A stretch of 64,000 nt of DNA from Hibiscus mutabilis (GCA_019671005.1 CM033726.1:4781213-4845212), one strand, 5' to 3'. Numbered from the stretch's first letter, positions 11,558-24,650 are shown. Notes: generated from the sequence alone by a model not told the origin. A program made the numbers and translations.

Positions 11558-11558
11558 G
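11521..11558. repeat. ATT microsatellite
   Basis: About twelve uninterrupted ATT units. Confidence 0.92.
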
Positions 11559-13665
11559 ATTAATAATAGCAACTAATTTTACCGGATGGAGAGAAAATAT
11601 AACTAGAATTACAATAAAGGTTTATAAAAAAATGGGATAGAGTAAACGTAATAACCAGGCATTTCGCTCAAAGCAATCAAAATACATAACTAGTCATTAA
11701 ATTATAAAAAAAAGAGACTATATAAGAATAATGTTAAAAACTCGACTAAACAATTCAGGAAAATGATAGATATAATAAATACCGCTGTCAGCAATGAACG
11801 ATAAATAACATTAACACTAACTAAAAAATTATTTAACAATGAAGGCACATTAATAAATTGACTTTTGACACAACTCAACCGCTACCAACATCTGGTGATT
11901 GTAAGTGTCTATTAATTTAAGAGAACCAACTCGTAAATCCAAAGTCAGTATAGATCAACAAGATAACCAAACATACGCCAACTAGAGAGATAACATCAAA
12001 TTAAACCCTTAAAAAAGAAAATATATTAAAAAAGAAAATATATACTATAAGAATAGACGAAACCATCCACTATTTTTATATGAAAAAAATTAAATAAACA
12101 AAATAAAATAACACAACTCAAAAAATGAAAAAACAAACACGATAAAAGTTAGGACAAAGTTTGAGAAAAAAAAGAAAAAAATCAATTCAAAATTAATGTC
12201 ATCGTTGATAATAAGATATATAATAAATTTTACTGGTAGAACTACATCCCATCACCCTATACACAAACAACTATATCACACTGTAAGTACTCAAAAGAGA
12301 ATATGAACAATTCACATTCTTATATTGTAACTTTCAAATCCATTTAATTATCATCACTATAATTAAGGGCAAAAATCAACAAATGGGATCCAATTTATTA
12401 TTTTACTATAAATGAAAAATAATCTTTCATGTCTAAATCAGCAAACCCTAAAAAGGAAATAATGAAAAAGGAAACCAAGTTTTGAACGGATGAAGATTGT
12501 ATAAAGTCACAAGAGCCAAATAATTCATATGGATATATACAGCAATGGACAACACTTTTTGATGAAATGATTGAGGGTAAAGGTCTTCGATTGATACAAT
12601 GATTAGGGGAGTTTTGGGAGGTGGGAAGGAAGCAAGGAAGGTTCATCTCTCGTTTTTACAAGCAACCTCGCATTGCATGATGATTTTACAAAATTATATA
12701 CGGATTTTAAAATTTTAGAACAGTGATGTAGTGGTTGTTTTTTGAAAATTTAAAATTTGTATATAATTTAAAATTATTTATTTATTTATTAAAAAATTTT
12801 GCTCTTTAAAATTTTATAAATTTATCCCTTAAAATTTTATAAATATATTTTATTAACATAAAATTTTACGTTCGTCAAAGGACATCAATCGAATAGCATG
12901 ATTAATGAAAGTGATTGGACGACCTCTTAGGTTTTCTGATTTTGGTTTGAGAGAAAATGAACATTTTTTTAAGAAGGTGATGATCAAAATGAATTGAATT
13001 TAAAATTGTTAGAATTAAAATGAAATTGATCAATAAGTAAAGTTTGGGGTTAAAAGTTTAAAAATTATGATTAAATTAATCGATGAGTAAAAGTTGATTA
13101 CACTGATTTTCAAACTTGCCACATCATCGATAGTCATTTAACAGAGGATGACTAAAATAAATTTGAACATTGATGATCCGTTTGTAAATTTTTATAATTA
13201 GGCGATTAAAAGAAAAAATGACCCATAGTTGGACAACCATAGTGTAGTTGACCCTTTTAATTTTTATAATTCGATAAAGCTAAAGCAGGCCCTTGCAGTT
13301 GCACGTGCTGGGCCGGTTCGTAGTATTTTCAATCCAGACCCACATACATGGTACAGGGTCGGTTGCTCATCTCATTATTATCCCTTCACATTCATTTATG
13401 GGCTATCATTTTTACAAGTTCTAGGCATGCAGCTCAATCTCCACCCTACACGTCATACACCGGGGTCCACATGATTATGATCACGCAGCAGATCTGAAAG
13501 TTTCCATCATTATAAAACACATGAAGGTACTTGCAGGGACAGGGCCACTTTATAGGTGGGAGGGGAAATTCCCACTTTAATAAATTAATTGTATTTTAAG
13601 TCTAAGAATTTTAAAATGATTGTAAGTTTTGTTTCTTCTAAAATTTTATAGTTTAATTAGGATGA

Positions 13666-14250
13666 TCCTGTTTGATGATTAGAGAATAGTCGATAGTTGA
13701 TAGTTGATTATATTAGTTAATAGTAAATTATATTAGTTGATTTGATTAGCGAATTAATTGTATTAACTGATTGTATAAATATGTTTGGTAAAATTAACTG
13801 ATAGCTGATAGTTGTTTGATTATTTAAACAAGCAAAATAACATATAATGACATGATTATATTCAATACTTGTTTGAATAGTTTATTAGTTATCAATATTG
13901 TGTATATATTAATATTAATTAGACTTATGAAAATTAATTTTTTTAATATAACATTACTAAGCATATTTGAAGGATTTATGTATTAATTTATTATTTATAT
14001 AATTATTTTAATACAAATAATTTATTATTAAATTTAAATAAACATATAAATATGTGAAAATAAAAAAATAGAGGGTGAAGAATTAAAATAAAAAGGTCAA
14101 GTTTAGGTTATTTAGAATTTTTTGTAATTATTAAGGGTAAAAGAGTCTTTACAACTCTTATGTCAAACTTCTAATTTCAAAAAGCTCATATTAGTAGCTT
14201 TTTCAAAATTAGAAGTTTCACCTCAATCTGTTATTCACCAAACATCCTAT
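13666..14250. mobile_element. Probable MITE with TGTTTGGTGAA-like ends
   Basis: The left end reads GATCCTGTTTGATGATTAGAG, and the reverse complement of the right end reads AGGATGTTTGGTGAATAACAG; they are imperfect inverted repeats. The interior repeats TGATAGTTGATAGTTG and contains a second TGTTTGGTAAAATTAACTG. It is non-coding. Ends of this type belong to a widespread class of plant MITEs. No target duplication was resolved. Confidence 0.45.
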
Positions 14251-14333
14251 AAGAGCTTCAATGTTTTTTTAAAGTGATATTTTCCATAATTAAGGTTGGA
14301 AGTGAGAAATGATCCACAAAACACATCATGAAA

Positions 14334-14844
14334 TAGGGGTGTTCATTGTCGGATATCATATTGGATCTGATCTGATTTTTTTGGATATCTGGTTTTTTAG
14401 ATCAAAGATATAGTGATCCGTATTTCATCCAGAAAAAAATCGGATCTGGATATTCAGATATTGGATATTCGGATATCCGATTATCCAAAAATATAGCCTG
14501 ATTTAACTATTTTTTCGAATTTGAATGTAGTATTTATAAAAATTTTGAAAATAAAAAAACAAATTACTAAATATAACAAGATTTGCATCTATGAAAATTT
14601 CATTTTTTTAAATTTTCGGATATAACAAACATCAAATCGTTAAATATAATAAGATTAATATTAATGAAATTTTGAATTTTCGGATTTTCAGATAATCCGA
14701 AACTTGAAATATTGTGATCCGTATCCGATCTAAAAAAAAATTAAAATCGGTTCAAATATCTAATTTGAAAATAAAAATTGAATTAAATATTCGAAATTTT
14801 AAATCAAATCGGATCGATCGAATCAAATATTTTTGAACACCCCT
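14334..14844. mobile_element. MITE of 511 bp, TAGGGGTGTTCA type, with 9-bp target duplication
   Basis: The ends AGGGGTGTTCA are inverted copies of each other (TGAACACCCCT at the right). The direct repeat ATCATGAAA flanks the element at 14325-14333 and 14845-14853. The interior is made of variations of TCGGATATCCGAT and ATCGGATCTG, a self-complementary low-complexity sequence, with no coding capacity. It ends only 10 bp before the target duplication of the gypsy element. Confidence 0.8.
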
Positions 14845-15462
14845 ATCATGAAACGGTGATACCATGAATGTAACACCCACGACCCGGATGTCACATTTGG
14901 GCCTCACACCTGAAACCCAACCAAACAATTTTGACCTAGTTTAGCCCGATCCACAAATCTATTATGAAAATCCATTTAAATTCAACCCAATAAAAACATA
15001 ATAAATATTCGAAAACATATACAATGGAGCTCCTTTTAAAATTACATTATAGACCTTTGACTCGATTGTTTGAAAATCCAAATACGATTTACAATATACA
15101 ATAGGTTCCTACAAATACATAGCCCAATGACCTAAGTACTGCACTCTGAAGAGATGAGGCGTTGGAATCCTTCCCTGATGGTGTTCCTCCAAGGACGAGC
15201 CAAACCTACTAACCTGCGAACGGAAACAACGATTTCGAGCGCTGAGCTAACAAAGCTCAGTGGATACACCTCCACTCAACCATGCTTCATGCAAAGCATA
15301 AACAAAGCAATGCAACATGAATGATATCATGGCAAGATAACGATGGCTCAACCATAACCGCCTAAACACATAGCGTTATGAATGTATGATCACACACACA
15401 GCTCATACAAGTATCTCATACGATTACCTAGTATCACACATATAACACCAACAACATTAAGT

Positions 15463-15700
15463 GAGGTTCGCGTCCACAAAGCATCGGAATCCTACACTTG
15501 AGTGAGGCCCGCGTCCACAAAGCATAGGGACCCTACACTACGAGTAAGGCCCGCGTCCATATAGCATCGGGATCCTATAATCAAGGGGATGAGGCCCACG
15601 TCCACATAGCATCGGGATCCTACATCCATGCTCGAGATCTCTCATCAAGCATCTTCGAATGAGGCATGCGTCCACAAAGCATCGGGATTCAACATTCAAG
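15463..15700. repeat. Tandem repeat of about 42 bp in the left LTR
   Basis: Five diverged units share GTGAGGCCCGCGTCCACA followed by AAGCATCGGGATCCTACA. The same array is present in the right LTR near 22256-22495, so it predates the insertion. Confidence 0.8.
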
Positions 15701-16249
15701 AATCTTCAAGGTGTTGCAACACACTTAGGGTATCCAAATCCCAAAGACAAGGGATGACTCAACTATCTAGGTGTCCCATCAGCACACAACAATGACCCTA
15801 GCAACCACACAACACTCAACCTGGACACAAGAGTTTTACCACACACAGCTCTAACACACTTACCATTGCCATATGGTTTCTACCAATTAATATACCACCA
15901 TATTGAGCTTATCCATTTATTAGTATGTTAAGAAAGTACACATTAGCCGTTCTTATTAATTTATCTTATTATTCAATAAGACTTAATCTTATAAGTGCCC
16001 CTTCCGTACACAGCAAAGACCCAGATTAACACACAACATCACTCGATCCGCCTAGGATCTCTATGGGTTACCACCTCACACACCTTACCCAATATATATA
16101 ACGAGTCGTTAGCCATTTATTTCATACATGAGGTTTAAATCTCTATTTCCCAGTTTTAATATTCATTTTAGACAATAACAGACCCCCAAGGCTCTTCGCC
16201 TCGAATTATATAAACCCCAAACATAAACTCAACTTTATTAGGTAGAATG

Positions 16250-16640
16250 CCCAGCGAGTACCGATACTCCTATATGGGTATTGGTACGCCCCTCTAGGTA
16301 CCGATACTCGGCCCTAAGTACCGATACTCATTTTAGGTTCGAAAGAACAAGGCCCTCAGTCCGTACTGATACGCCCCAACCCGTATCGATACCCGTACTG
16401 ATCCACAACCGTACCGGTACTCCCACATATGCGTACCAGTACGCTAAGCCTCTCCCAAGCAATGTAACAGTGCGTACCGATACGACCCTTGCATACTGGT
16501 ATGCGAAAGTATTACTGGAATTCTAAATTTGCAAGGGGTACCGATACACGAGAATGAGTATCGATACACTCCTCACAACCCTTCTCCTTTTACACTAAAA
16601 CGTACCGATATGCTATCTCTAGTACTGGAACGCGAGCCCG
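16250..16640. repeat. Cluster of GTACCGATAC-like motifs in the left LTR
   Basis: More than a dozen variants of GTACCGATAC, GTATCGATAC and GTACCGGTAC occur with irregular spacing in both orientations. The core is nearly palindromic. The right LTR carries the same cluster near 23054-23460, and a similar cluster occurs at 54330-54550. Confidence 0.8.
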
Positions 16641-17389
16641 ATTTTCGAACTTTAGGTGCGGATTTCACCTGGAAACCCTGTTTAACCCCTATAGTTAAAC
16701 CCCAAATCATTCGTACAAGTTATGGTGAAGGTATTAAGTGAGTCTCTACCAATTTTAAGCCTTAGCAACATCAAATCCACACTTTACCATTAAAGAGGTC
16801 AACCAAAGCATACCAAACCATGAACACCCAAATCATGCACCAAGCCTAATTTTATGAGTTGCAGGAATTCAAAGGAGTTAGTGGTGTACTAACCTTAGAT
16901 TAATGCTGGTGAAGAAGCCCTCAACAATCCATTATCGCTATTATTCTTCAAACCCCCAACTAAACCTCACACCTCACAGAACCAAGCAAAGCTTACCTCA
17001 AAATGAAGATCCTTTAATACTGAGCAACTTTTCCTCTTTGCCCCAAATGGGATTCATACTCTAGAGCTTAAAGATTTGACCTTGAACATGAAAAAGTTTG
17101 GGTGGAAGATGAGAATGGGTGAGAGAGAGAACAAGGGGACCAAGATAATCTCACCCATCTCTTTTCTGCAGAAAATAAAGCCCCACATCAGCCCTCTTTG
17201 TTTTCAATTTGATATTTGCCAAAAAGCCCTTCAATTATCATTTCAATTCCATCACCAAACCAACCTTTCAAGCCCCAAGGCCCAAAGTAAGCCCAATAAG
17301 ACTCACAAGGCCCAAACGTCTTAGTCTAAACACGAGGCCCATACCTCGGGTTAACCCGACCCTCGGGTTCTGAAACCTAAGTCGTTACA

Positions 17390-19419
17390 ATTCTCTCATC
17401 CTAAAAAAAATTTATCCTAGAAATTTAAACAAGAAAAGATAGCATCTAACACAATTCCCATAAACCACTCACTTACACATGTCCACGAGACACTTCTGCC
17501 ACTTTTAACCTTGAAATCTCAACTCTCTTCAAGAGTCTTCAATAAATCTATTCTCGAATCTAGAGCGAACTCACAACGAACCTAATCACGGATCAACAAC
17601 GGTTGGTCTCAATAGCATTGTCAGACACCAACCCACTAAACTTACTCCAGATCAGTCACAACTCGGTGAACGAATCTCTCTACCAACATTAGCACTTCCA
17701 AGGTCTTGAACTCAACCCTCATCTGCGCCCATAACGCGCCACTTCTTCAAGGTATTTCACAAGACACTTCCTCATATAAACTCACCATAACCCACGTGTT
17801 AAGGAATAACAAACCTTATCAACCATGTTCTATCATCCATCTAACATGAAAATACAACCTTCTCTCACGACTTGGTTAACTAATACAGAACTTAACACCT
17901 CATTTACTTGAACCCACTACGACATAAGCAGATGCGAATCCACGATCAAGCGATTCTACTAGCCAAGCCACTTCGGTTCTAAAAGAAAATTGTTACCACA
18001 ACCAAGATCTACTAGGGATTAAACCACCAAACAGTCATCAAGGGTCCGAACACTCTCTTTCACTCTCAACCACCAGATTCTAACAAGCGTTGGTGCTAAA
18101 ACTTTAGCAAGTCCTTCAAGATTTCTATTGATTATCCCAACACAACTTATTACAATACAAGAATCCGATTCCACACAACTTTAACCAAAACCTACATTTC
18201 TCCGAAGCCATTCGAAACATCTTTACACTACCACAATGCATGAAAACAATCTATCTCAACCCAAATAAGCAACCCTCTATCCATTGAACTTAAGATTACC
18301 CCGACACATTTGTAAGCCCAAAACACTCTTCGACTTGCCTTTGGAGTTCAAACATCGCATTAACCCTAAAATTTAACACTAATTCTCCCTAACCTTCAAC
18401 TTACGAGACTAACATCCTGAACGATCTTACGGGAATCTCAAAACTCTTCAATATTAACAAGATCATCAGCCCCGAAAATAGATACTGACCTTCCATTGTT
18501 ATACATTGACCCAAAACATCTAACGCAACTATATCTCGCTATACCAACATAAGCACGTCCCAAGGTTAACCCCTTGGCGACATCGCTCCACCCCCTCCTC
18601 TACCAAGGAGTTCTCATATGAGGGGTTCGATAAATGTTAGACCACAAGGTAATGAACACTTAATACCGAATTCAACACATCTCTTATCATGGGTACTACT
18701 CCACAACCAAGGGGTTATCCCACTCAACCGTCGAAGAACACCTCGAAAACCACTTGATTATCCACCGCTCTAAACCGCAGACTCTCACCCTTGCATCAAC
18801 TATGCGAACCAAGAACCTCTTGTAACCTACAAGGTCATCTTCAACTAGTATTACGTGAGCACAACACATAAGCTGAAGTGATAGGATTTATTCATGCATA
18901 ATACCGACAAACTGGTTCATTCCAAACCTTAACTTTGAGATTCTCGCTTGGAACCCAAGACACCCCTCGTACTCACGTGACCAACCGTACCCAAGGTAAG
19001 CCTAACAAGTCCACATGGACTGTTACTCTAAACCATGCACACTACCCACGATGGAACCTTTACTTACAACACTTACCAATCTATTAATTTACCAAACCAA
19101 TATCAACCTCGAGAAACTTATCACAGAACTCGTTCAATAAATCTCTGCCAAGATAAGAATAAGAAATCAAACTGCCATAAAGAAACAGAAAACCACAATG
19201 GAACCAAATCATCTAACACACTCATGGTAACAAGCTTGTCCCTTCTAGCATTTACAACATATTGTCTAACAAAAGCTCATGCGATAACTCTAACTGTAAA
19301 TCTCACATGACCTCCACCTGATATTTCGGCAATGACCCAATACACTTCTCGAAGAACCTTGACTATGCCCAGAAAAAGTCAACTTCAAAGACTGAACCGG
19401 TAAATACTCATCCACAATT
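17390..19419 (-). pseudogene. Decayed remainder of the gypsy interior, pol not recognisable
   Basis: About 2 kb separates the gag remnant from the left LTR. Only the last bases, which on the minus strand read AAATTTCTAGGATAAATTTT, match the usual end of a gypsy polyprotein. A complete pol needs about 3.5 kb, so a large deletion is likely. I recognised no catalytic motif. Confidence 0.45.
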
Positions 19420-20340
19420 GAGCAGTCCTTTGCTATGATACCCGACTTCTGGCACTCATAAAAATTACCTATATCAAGAAATAGACCTCAAGGTGATGTT
19501 AACCACAAGGCTCACGAACCGGTGGAAAAGACGCTAGGGCTGAACTATCAATAATTTTCGTTGTAGAAGAAACCGATAAGCCCCCTACAAAACTTTCAAT
19601 TTAGATTTCTGACCAACCATCAACAGATCTAAAGCAACTCTCTTTGATCCGATCAAAGCACAAACCCTCCATTCTTTAGGGTATGAGAAGAATCTTACGA
19701 TGTTCTAATTTCCCGAAACACGGTCTACAAAATCTTGAACTGACTCAATTTTGGCTCTAAGGTCATTCGAGTGCTTCGTACTAATAACTAACTCAGAGAA
19801 TATCCTAGGTAAAACTGTTGTCCCGTGTATCAATATGTCAACTTTGAATCCACATCTAACCTCAACCACCTTTACTCTTCGATAGCAACAACCTTTGGGC
19901 ATAACAGCTCAACCGTAGAAAAATCTTACTCATATCTAACACTGTTTGATACCTTAATCTGGCTGCAAAAAACTGATCCCTCATATTCTTCATAAGAGCT
20001 TCACTGACATACTTTTTCTTGGCTCACCCAAGAAAACATCCCATGTTGAGAGAACATGTTGTGGTTCTAACCATGCGGTCTCTCACCATTCATATGTATT
20101 GCCCTTAAGAAAAGATGATACAGTCAGGATTCCCTTAAGACTATTCCACGTCATCCTCAGATCCCTCTGAGTATTTCTTAACCATCAATCCGATTGATCT
20201 AGTCATCCATTCTCAACCCCTTTACCATACTTAGATTCGTAACAATAATGCTCCGCTCATCAAAGGAACATAACTTCCTTCATGACTCTCCTTGGTTAAT
20301 CTCACGCCGTCAACCCAACTGGTCTGAACCATATTTAGAA
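19420..20340 (-). pseudogene. Broken gag of the gypsy element
   Basis: On the minus strand, frames scattered over this interval give gag landmarks: LKGNTYEW near 20107-20085, TWDVF downstream of it, FLRLSCYA at 19922-19899 (usually FLRLSRYA), and a decayed zinc knuckle, YECQKSGIIAKDC, near 19465-19421. Stops and frameshifts separate them. Gag would coat the element RNA. The landmark order is that of Ty3/gypsy elements of the chromovirus type. Confidence 0.65.
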
Positions 20341-20435
20341 GATGGTAGTTTGTCTTTCCCGTTACCCTGGGTTTGATTCCCTCGAAACCTCGAAGCTTCT
20401 AACACTACACTTGTCATCTCAAGTTGGCTCATGAC

Positions 20436-20868
20436 TAGGGCTGAGCTTGGTTAACCGTAAAATTGAAAATCGATCGGAACCGAGGCGTTTGGACGGTTTA
20501 TAGTTCATAAGTTTTTGAAGCATGGTTAACCGAATCGAACCGAATTTGATTTTTTATTTAATTTATAGTTATTTTTATAATGTAAAATAAGTATTTTATA
20601 CTTACAGTACTATAGATGCATTTTTAATTATTATTTTTTACTTAAAAAATTAAGTTTTTAATAAATATTTATGAAAAATACTTTAAAACTCTAACTTTTT
20701 AATGTTTAAAACTTATCAAATAAAGCTATTTTGTCAAAATAAGATACAAAATTTCAAAAACTAACGTTAATATAGAAAAACCGAAAACTGAGGTTAACCG
20801 AACTGAAAACCGATGGTTACTAAAATAGTTTACCGAATTAAACCGAAACCGAACCGTATACACCACTT
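20436..20868. mobile_element. MITE of 433 bp nested in the gypsy element
   Basis: The octamer CTCATGAC flanks it at 20428-20435 and 20869-20876. The left end TAGGGCTGAGCTTGGTTAACC and the reverse complement of the right end share a weak inverted repeat. The interior consists of GGTTAACCG/CGAACCGAAA-type sequence around an AT-rich core. It inserted after the gypsy element and is non-coding. Confidence 0.7.
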
Positions 20869-21648
20869 CTCATGACCAAACAACAACCGGTGGCCAAGAT
20901 CATATCAATTCATTTAGGAGACAACTCCATTGTATCTGTAAACCACGTATTCTCAAGTCTTACTCAAACATCGCCTCACGCAAAACCTACGATGTCCTTC
21001 CAGCCACTACTATAAACAACCGCAATAAACATACCTTGCTAGAGATCTCAGGGCATTCAGCTTACTAAGAGCGTACATAGGACCTCACAACCATCACATA
21101 CCTCTCTACATTAGACGAAAATGCATATCTGTCAGGTGTGCTACATCCCTATCACATGGTACCCACCATTAAGGTTCACTTATTATGAATGATGGAACCC
21201 CCGATTGACACTCTACCACAGGTCAATCAAAAGTAGGTCCTCTTATCTTTTCCATAAGGGTTGTCTACTAACGTGTAGAATCTCACCCATGAGGTTTACA
21301 CCATGAACTCAAGGCTTTAAGGTAACTTACAATACATATCCATGATTACTTCTCAAGCGATGGAAAAGGGGCACACCCTTAACTCATCCCTCCCTTCATA
21401 AACCCAAGCTTAACGTCTGAGACAACTCTAATCTCAGAATCATCCTCAAAGGAAGCAACCATCATCAAGGCCCTCATGACCGCGATCGAACCTATCTTAA
21501 TGTCACAACCAGCAACACACGCGAACACAGGGCACACCATCTAGATTCTAATCTTGAAGAATATAACTTAGACACAAGCTCGTATTCGCTAGACACATAT
21601 TCCTGACTCCTAACCACCCTGGGGTTTTCTTAGAACCGACTAAACCTA

Positions 21649-21663
21649 GGCTCTGATACTACT
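21649..21663 (-). other. Primer-binding site of the gypsy element
   Basis: The minus strand reads TAGTATCAGAGCC, close to the common TGGTATCAGAGC complementary to initiator tRNA-Met, three bases after the LTR end at 21667. It fixes the element's orientation. Confidence 0.8.
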
Positions 21664-21666
21664 AAA

Positions 21667-24166
21667 TGTAACATCCACGACCCGGATGTCATATTTGGGC
21701 CTCACACCTGAAACTCAGCTAAACAATTTTGACCTAGTTTAGCCCAATCCACAAATCTATTATGAAAATCCATTTAAATTCAACCCAATAAAACATAATA
21801 AATATTCAAAAACATATCCAGTAGAGCTCCTTTTAAAATTACATTATAGACCTTTGACACGATTATTTGAAAATCTAAATACGATTTACAATATACAATA
21901 GGTTTCTACGAATACATAGCCCAATGACCTAAGTGCTGTACTCTGAGGAGATGAGGCACCAGAATCATTCCCTGATGGTGCTCCTCCAAAGACGAGGCAA
22001 ACCTACTAACCTATAAACGAAAACAACGACTCCGAATGCTGAGCTAACAAAGCTCAGTGGATACACCGCCACTCAACCATGCTTCATGCAAATCATAAAT
22101 AAAGTAATGCAACATGAATGATATCATGGCAAGATAACAGTGGCGCTACCATAACCGCCTAAACACATAGCATTATGAATGTATGATCACGCACACAGCT
22201 CATACAAATATCTCGTACGATTACCTAACATCACACAGATAACACCAACAACATTAAGTGAGGTTCGCGTCCACAAAGCATCGGAATCCTACACTTGAGT
22301 GAGGCCCACGTCCATAAAGCATCGGAATCCTACACTACGACTAAGGCTCGTGTCCACATAGCATCGGGATCCTATACTCAAGGGGATGAGGCCCACGTCC
22401 ACATAGCATCGGGATCTTACATCTATGCTCGAGATCTCTCATCAAGCATCTTCGAATGAGGCCCGCGTCCACAAAGCATCGAGATCCAACATTTGTGAAT
22501 CTTCAAGGTGTTGTAACACACTTGGGGTATCCTAATCCCAAAGACAAGGGATGACTTCACTATCTAGGTGTCCCATCAGCACACAGCAAAGACCCTAGCA
22601 ACCACACAACACTCTACCTTGACACAAGGGTTTTACCGCACACAGCTCTAACACACTTACCATCGCCCTATGGTTTCTACCAATTAATATACCACCCTAT
22701 TGAGCTTATCCATTTATTAGTATGTTAAGAAAGTACACATTAGCCGATCTCATTAATTTATCTTATTATTCAATAAGACTTAATCTTATAGGCTCCTCTT
22801 CCGCACACAGCAATAGCCCATATTAACACACAACATCACTCGATCCACTTAGGATCCCTATAGGTTACCACCTCACACAGCTTACCCAATATATATAACG
22901 AGTCGTTAGCCATTTATTTCATACATGATATTTAAATATTCATTTCTCAGTTTTAATATTCATTTTACACAATAATAGACCTCTAGGGCCCTTTGCCTCG
23001 AATTATAGAAACCCCGAAATAAACTCAACTTTCTTGGGCAGAATGCCCAACGAGTACCGATACTCCTATATGGGTATCGGTACTCCCCTCTAGGTACCGA
23101 TACTCGGCCCTAAGTACCGATACTCATTTTAGGTTCAAAAGAACAAGACCTTCAGTTTGTACCGATACACCCTCAACCCGTATCGATACGCATCATCGGT
23201 ACTAGGATCGCCCTGTACCGATCACAATCATATCGGTACTCCTACATACGCGTACCGGTATACTAAGCCTCTTCCAAGCAATGTAACAATGCATATCGAT
23301 ATGACCCTTGCGTACCGGTACGCAAAAGCATTACTGGAATTCTAAACTTGCAAGGGGTACCGATACACGTGAAGGCATACCGGTACACCCCTCATAACCT
23401 TTCCCCTTTTTACACTAAGGCGTACCGATATGCTATCCCCAATACCGGTATGCGAGCCCAATTTCTGAACTCTAGGTGCGAGTTTCACCTAAAAACCATG
23501 TTTAACCCCGATGGTTAAACCCCAAATCATTCCTACAAGTTATGGTAAAGTTATTAAGTGAGTCTCTACCAATTTTAAGCCTTAGCAACATCAAATCCAC
23601 ACTTTACCATTAAAGAGGTCAACCAAAGCATATTAAACCATAAACACCCAAATCATGCACGAAGCCTATTTTTATGAGTTGAAGAATTCAAATGAGTTAG
23701 TGGTGTACTAACCTTGGATTAAAGCTGGTGAAGAAGCCCTCAACAATCCATTCTCGCTCTTATTCTTCAAACCCCCAACTAAACCTCACACCTCACCGAA
23801 CCAAGCAAAACTTACCTCAAAATAAAGATCCTTTAATGCTGAACAACTTTTCCTCTTTGCCCCAAACAAGATTCATACTCTAGAGCTCAAAGATTTGACC
23901 TTGAACATGAAGAAGTTTGGGTGGAAGATGAGAATGGGTGAGAGAGGGAACAAGGGGACCAATATGATCTCACCCATCTCTTTTCTTTTATGCAGAAAAT
24001 AAAGCCCCACATCAGCCCTCTTTGTTTTCAATTTGATATTTACCAAAAAGCCCTTCAATCATCATTTCAATTCCATCACCAAACCAATCTTCCAAGCCCC
24101 AAGGCCCAAACGTCTTGGTCTAAACACGAGGCCCATGCCTCGGGTTCTAAAACCTGGGTCGTTACA
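21667..24166 (-). repeat. Right LTR of the gypsy element (its 5' LTR)
   Basis: This LTR is 2500 bp with TG...CA termini. It carries the same 42-bp tandem array and motif cluster as the left copy. Being upstream of the primer-binding site, it would have held the promoter. Confidence 0.9.
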
Positions 24167-24207
24167 ATGAATCCAAGTTAAATATTATCATTGAGAATAT
24201 TATTTAA

Positions 24208-24410
24208 AGATTAAGTAGTTTTGTATTAATTTATAACTATTGGATGAGTGAACTAGATTGATAAAATTAAAAGTTGAAAATTAAGAGATTCTTTAGAGGA
24301 AAAAGATAAAAGTGTTTAATCTTATGCATCTGTTTCACTCATCAAATGATCATAAATTAGTGCAAAACTAATTGAGTGTTACACAGTGTGATTGGATCCT
24401 AACCCTATAT
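24208..24410. mobile_element. MITE copy 1 of a (TA)n-flanked trio
   Basis: An imperfect inverted repeat: TAATTTATAACTATTGGATGAGTG at the left faces CACTCATCAAATGATCATAAATTA at the right. It ends in GTGTTACACAGTGTGATTGGATCCTAACCC and a TA run. The interior resembles the two copies that follow. Confidence 0.5.
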
Positions 24411-24420
24411 GTATATATAT

Positions 24421-24627
24421 AGTTAGATAGGATCCTTTTACACCATGTAAAATTTGAAAGTTTTACATCTTTTTTGAATTGTTGGATGAAGGTAAATGGA
24501 TGACTGAGATTAAAAGTATAAAATAAGAATATTATCCCCAAAAAATGAGGAAATAATCTTAGCCGTTTATTTATCTTTATTAAACGGTTCAAAAATATGT
24601 AAAAATAATTGAGTTTTACACAATGTA
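24421..24627. mobile_element. MITE copy 2 of a (TA)n-flanked trio
   Basis: The element lies between TA runs at about 24405-24420 and 24628-24650. Its ends, TTTTACACCATGTAAAA and TTTTACACAATGTAA, are inverted repeats. The interior has GTTGGATGAAGGTAAATGG opposite ATTTATCTTTATTAAACGG. It is non-coding. Confidence 0.65.
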
Positions 24628-24650
24628 ATATATATATATATATATATATA
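24628..24650. repeat. TA microsatellite between two MITEs
   Basis: An uninterrupted TA run of about 11 units. Confidence 0.9.

Larger units (their letters stand above)
10761..13660. other. AT-rich intergenic spacer
   Basis: No gene was recognised. The spacer holds two ATT microsatellites and a tRNA-SINE-like fragment near 11400-11520, listed separately. Confidence 0.5.
14869..17389 (-). repeat. Left LTR of the gypsy element (its 3' LTR)
   Basis: This LTR is 2521 bp, with TG...CA termini, and matches 21667-24166 along its length. It contains about five tandem units of roughly 42 bp near 15460-15700 and a cluster of TACCGATAC-like motifs near 16250-16640. Next to it at 17390 begins a weak polypurine tract on the minus strand (GGATGAGAGAAT). 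Confidence 0.9.
14869..24166 (-). mobile_element. Complete but inactive Ty3/gypsy LTR retrotransposon, minus strand
   Basis: Two direct LTRs of about 2.5 kb, both TGTAAC...GTTACA, enclose a 4.3-kb interior. The 5-base target duplication ATGAA lies at 14864-14868 and 24167-24171. The orientation is minus: the primer-binding site, complementary to initiator tRNA-Met, lies next to the right LTR, and the sequence beside the left LTR corresponds to the end of gypsy pol. Broken gag coding is visible. The interior is too short for a full pol, and no protease, reverse transcriptase or integrase was recognised, so the element cannot move on its own. A 433-bp MITE has inserted into it. In the first 340 aligned bases the LTRs differ at about 25 positions by eye, mostly transitions. 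Confidence 0.9.

Noticed and set aside
15463..15700. Regular repeats that could suggest a CRISPR-like array
   Set aside because: The units are contiguous and diverged, lie in plant LTRs and have no unique spacers.
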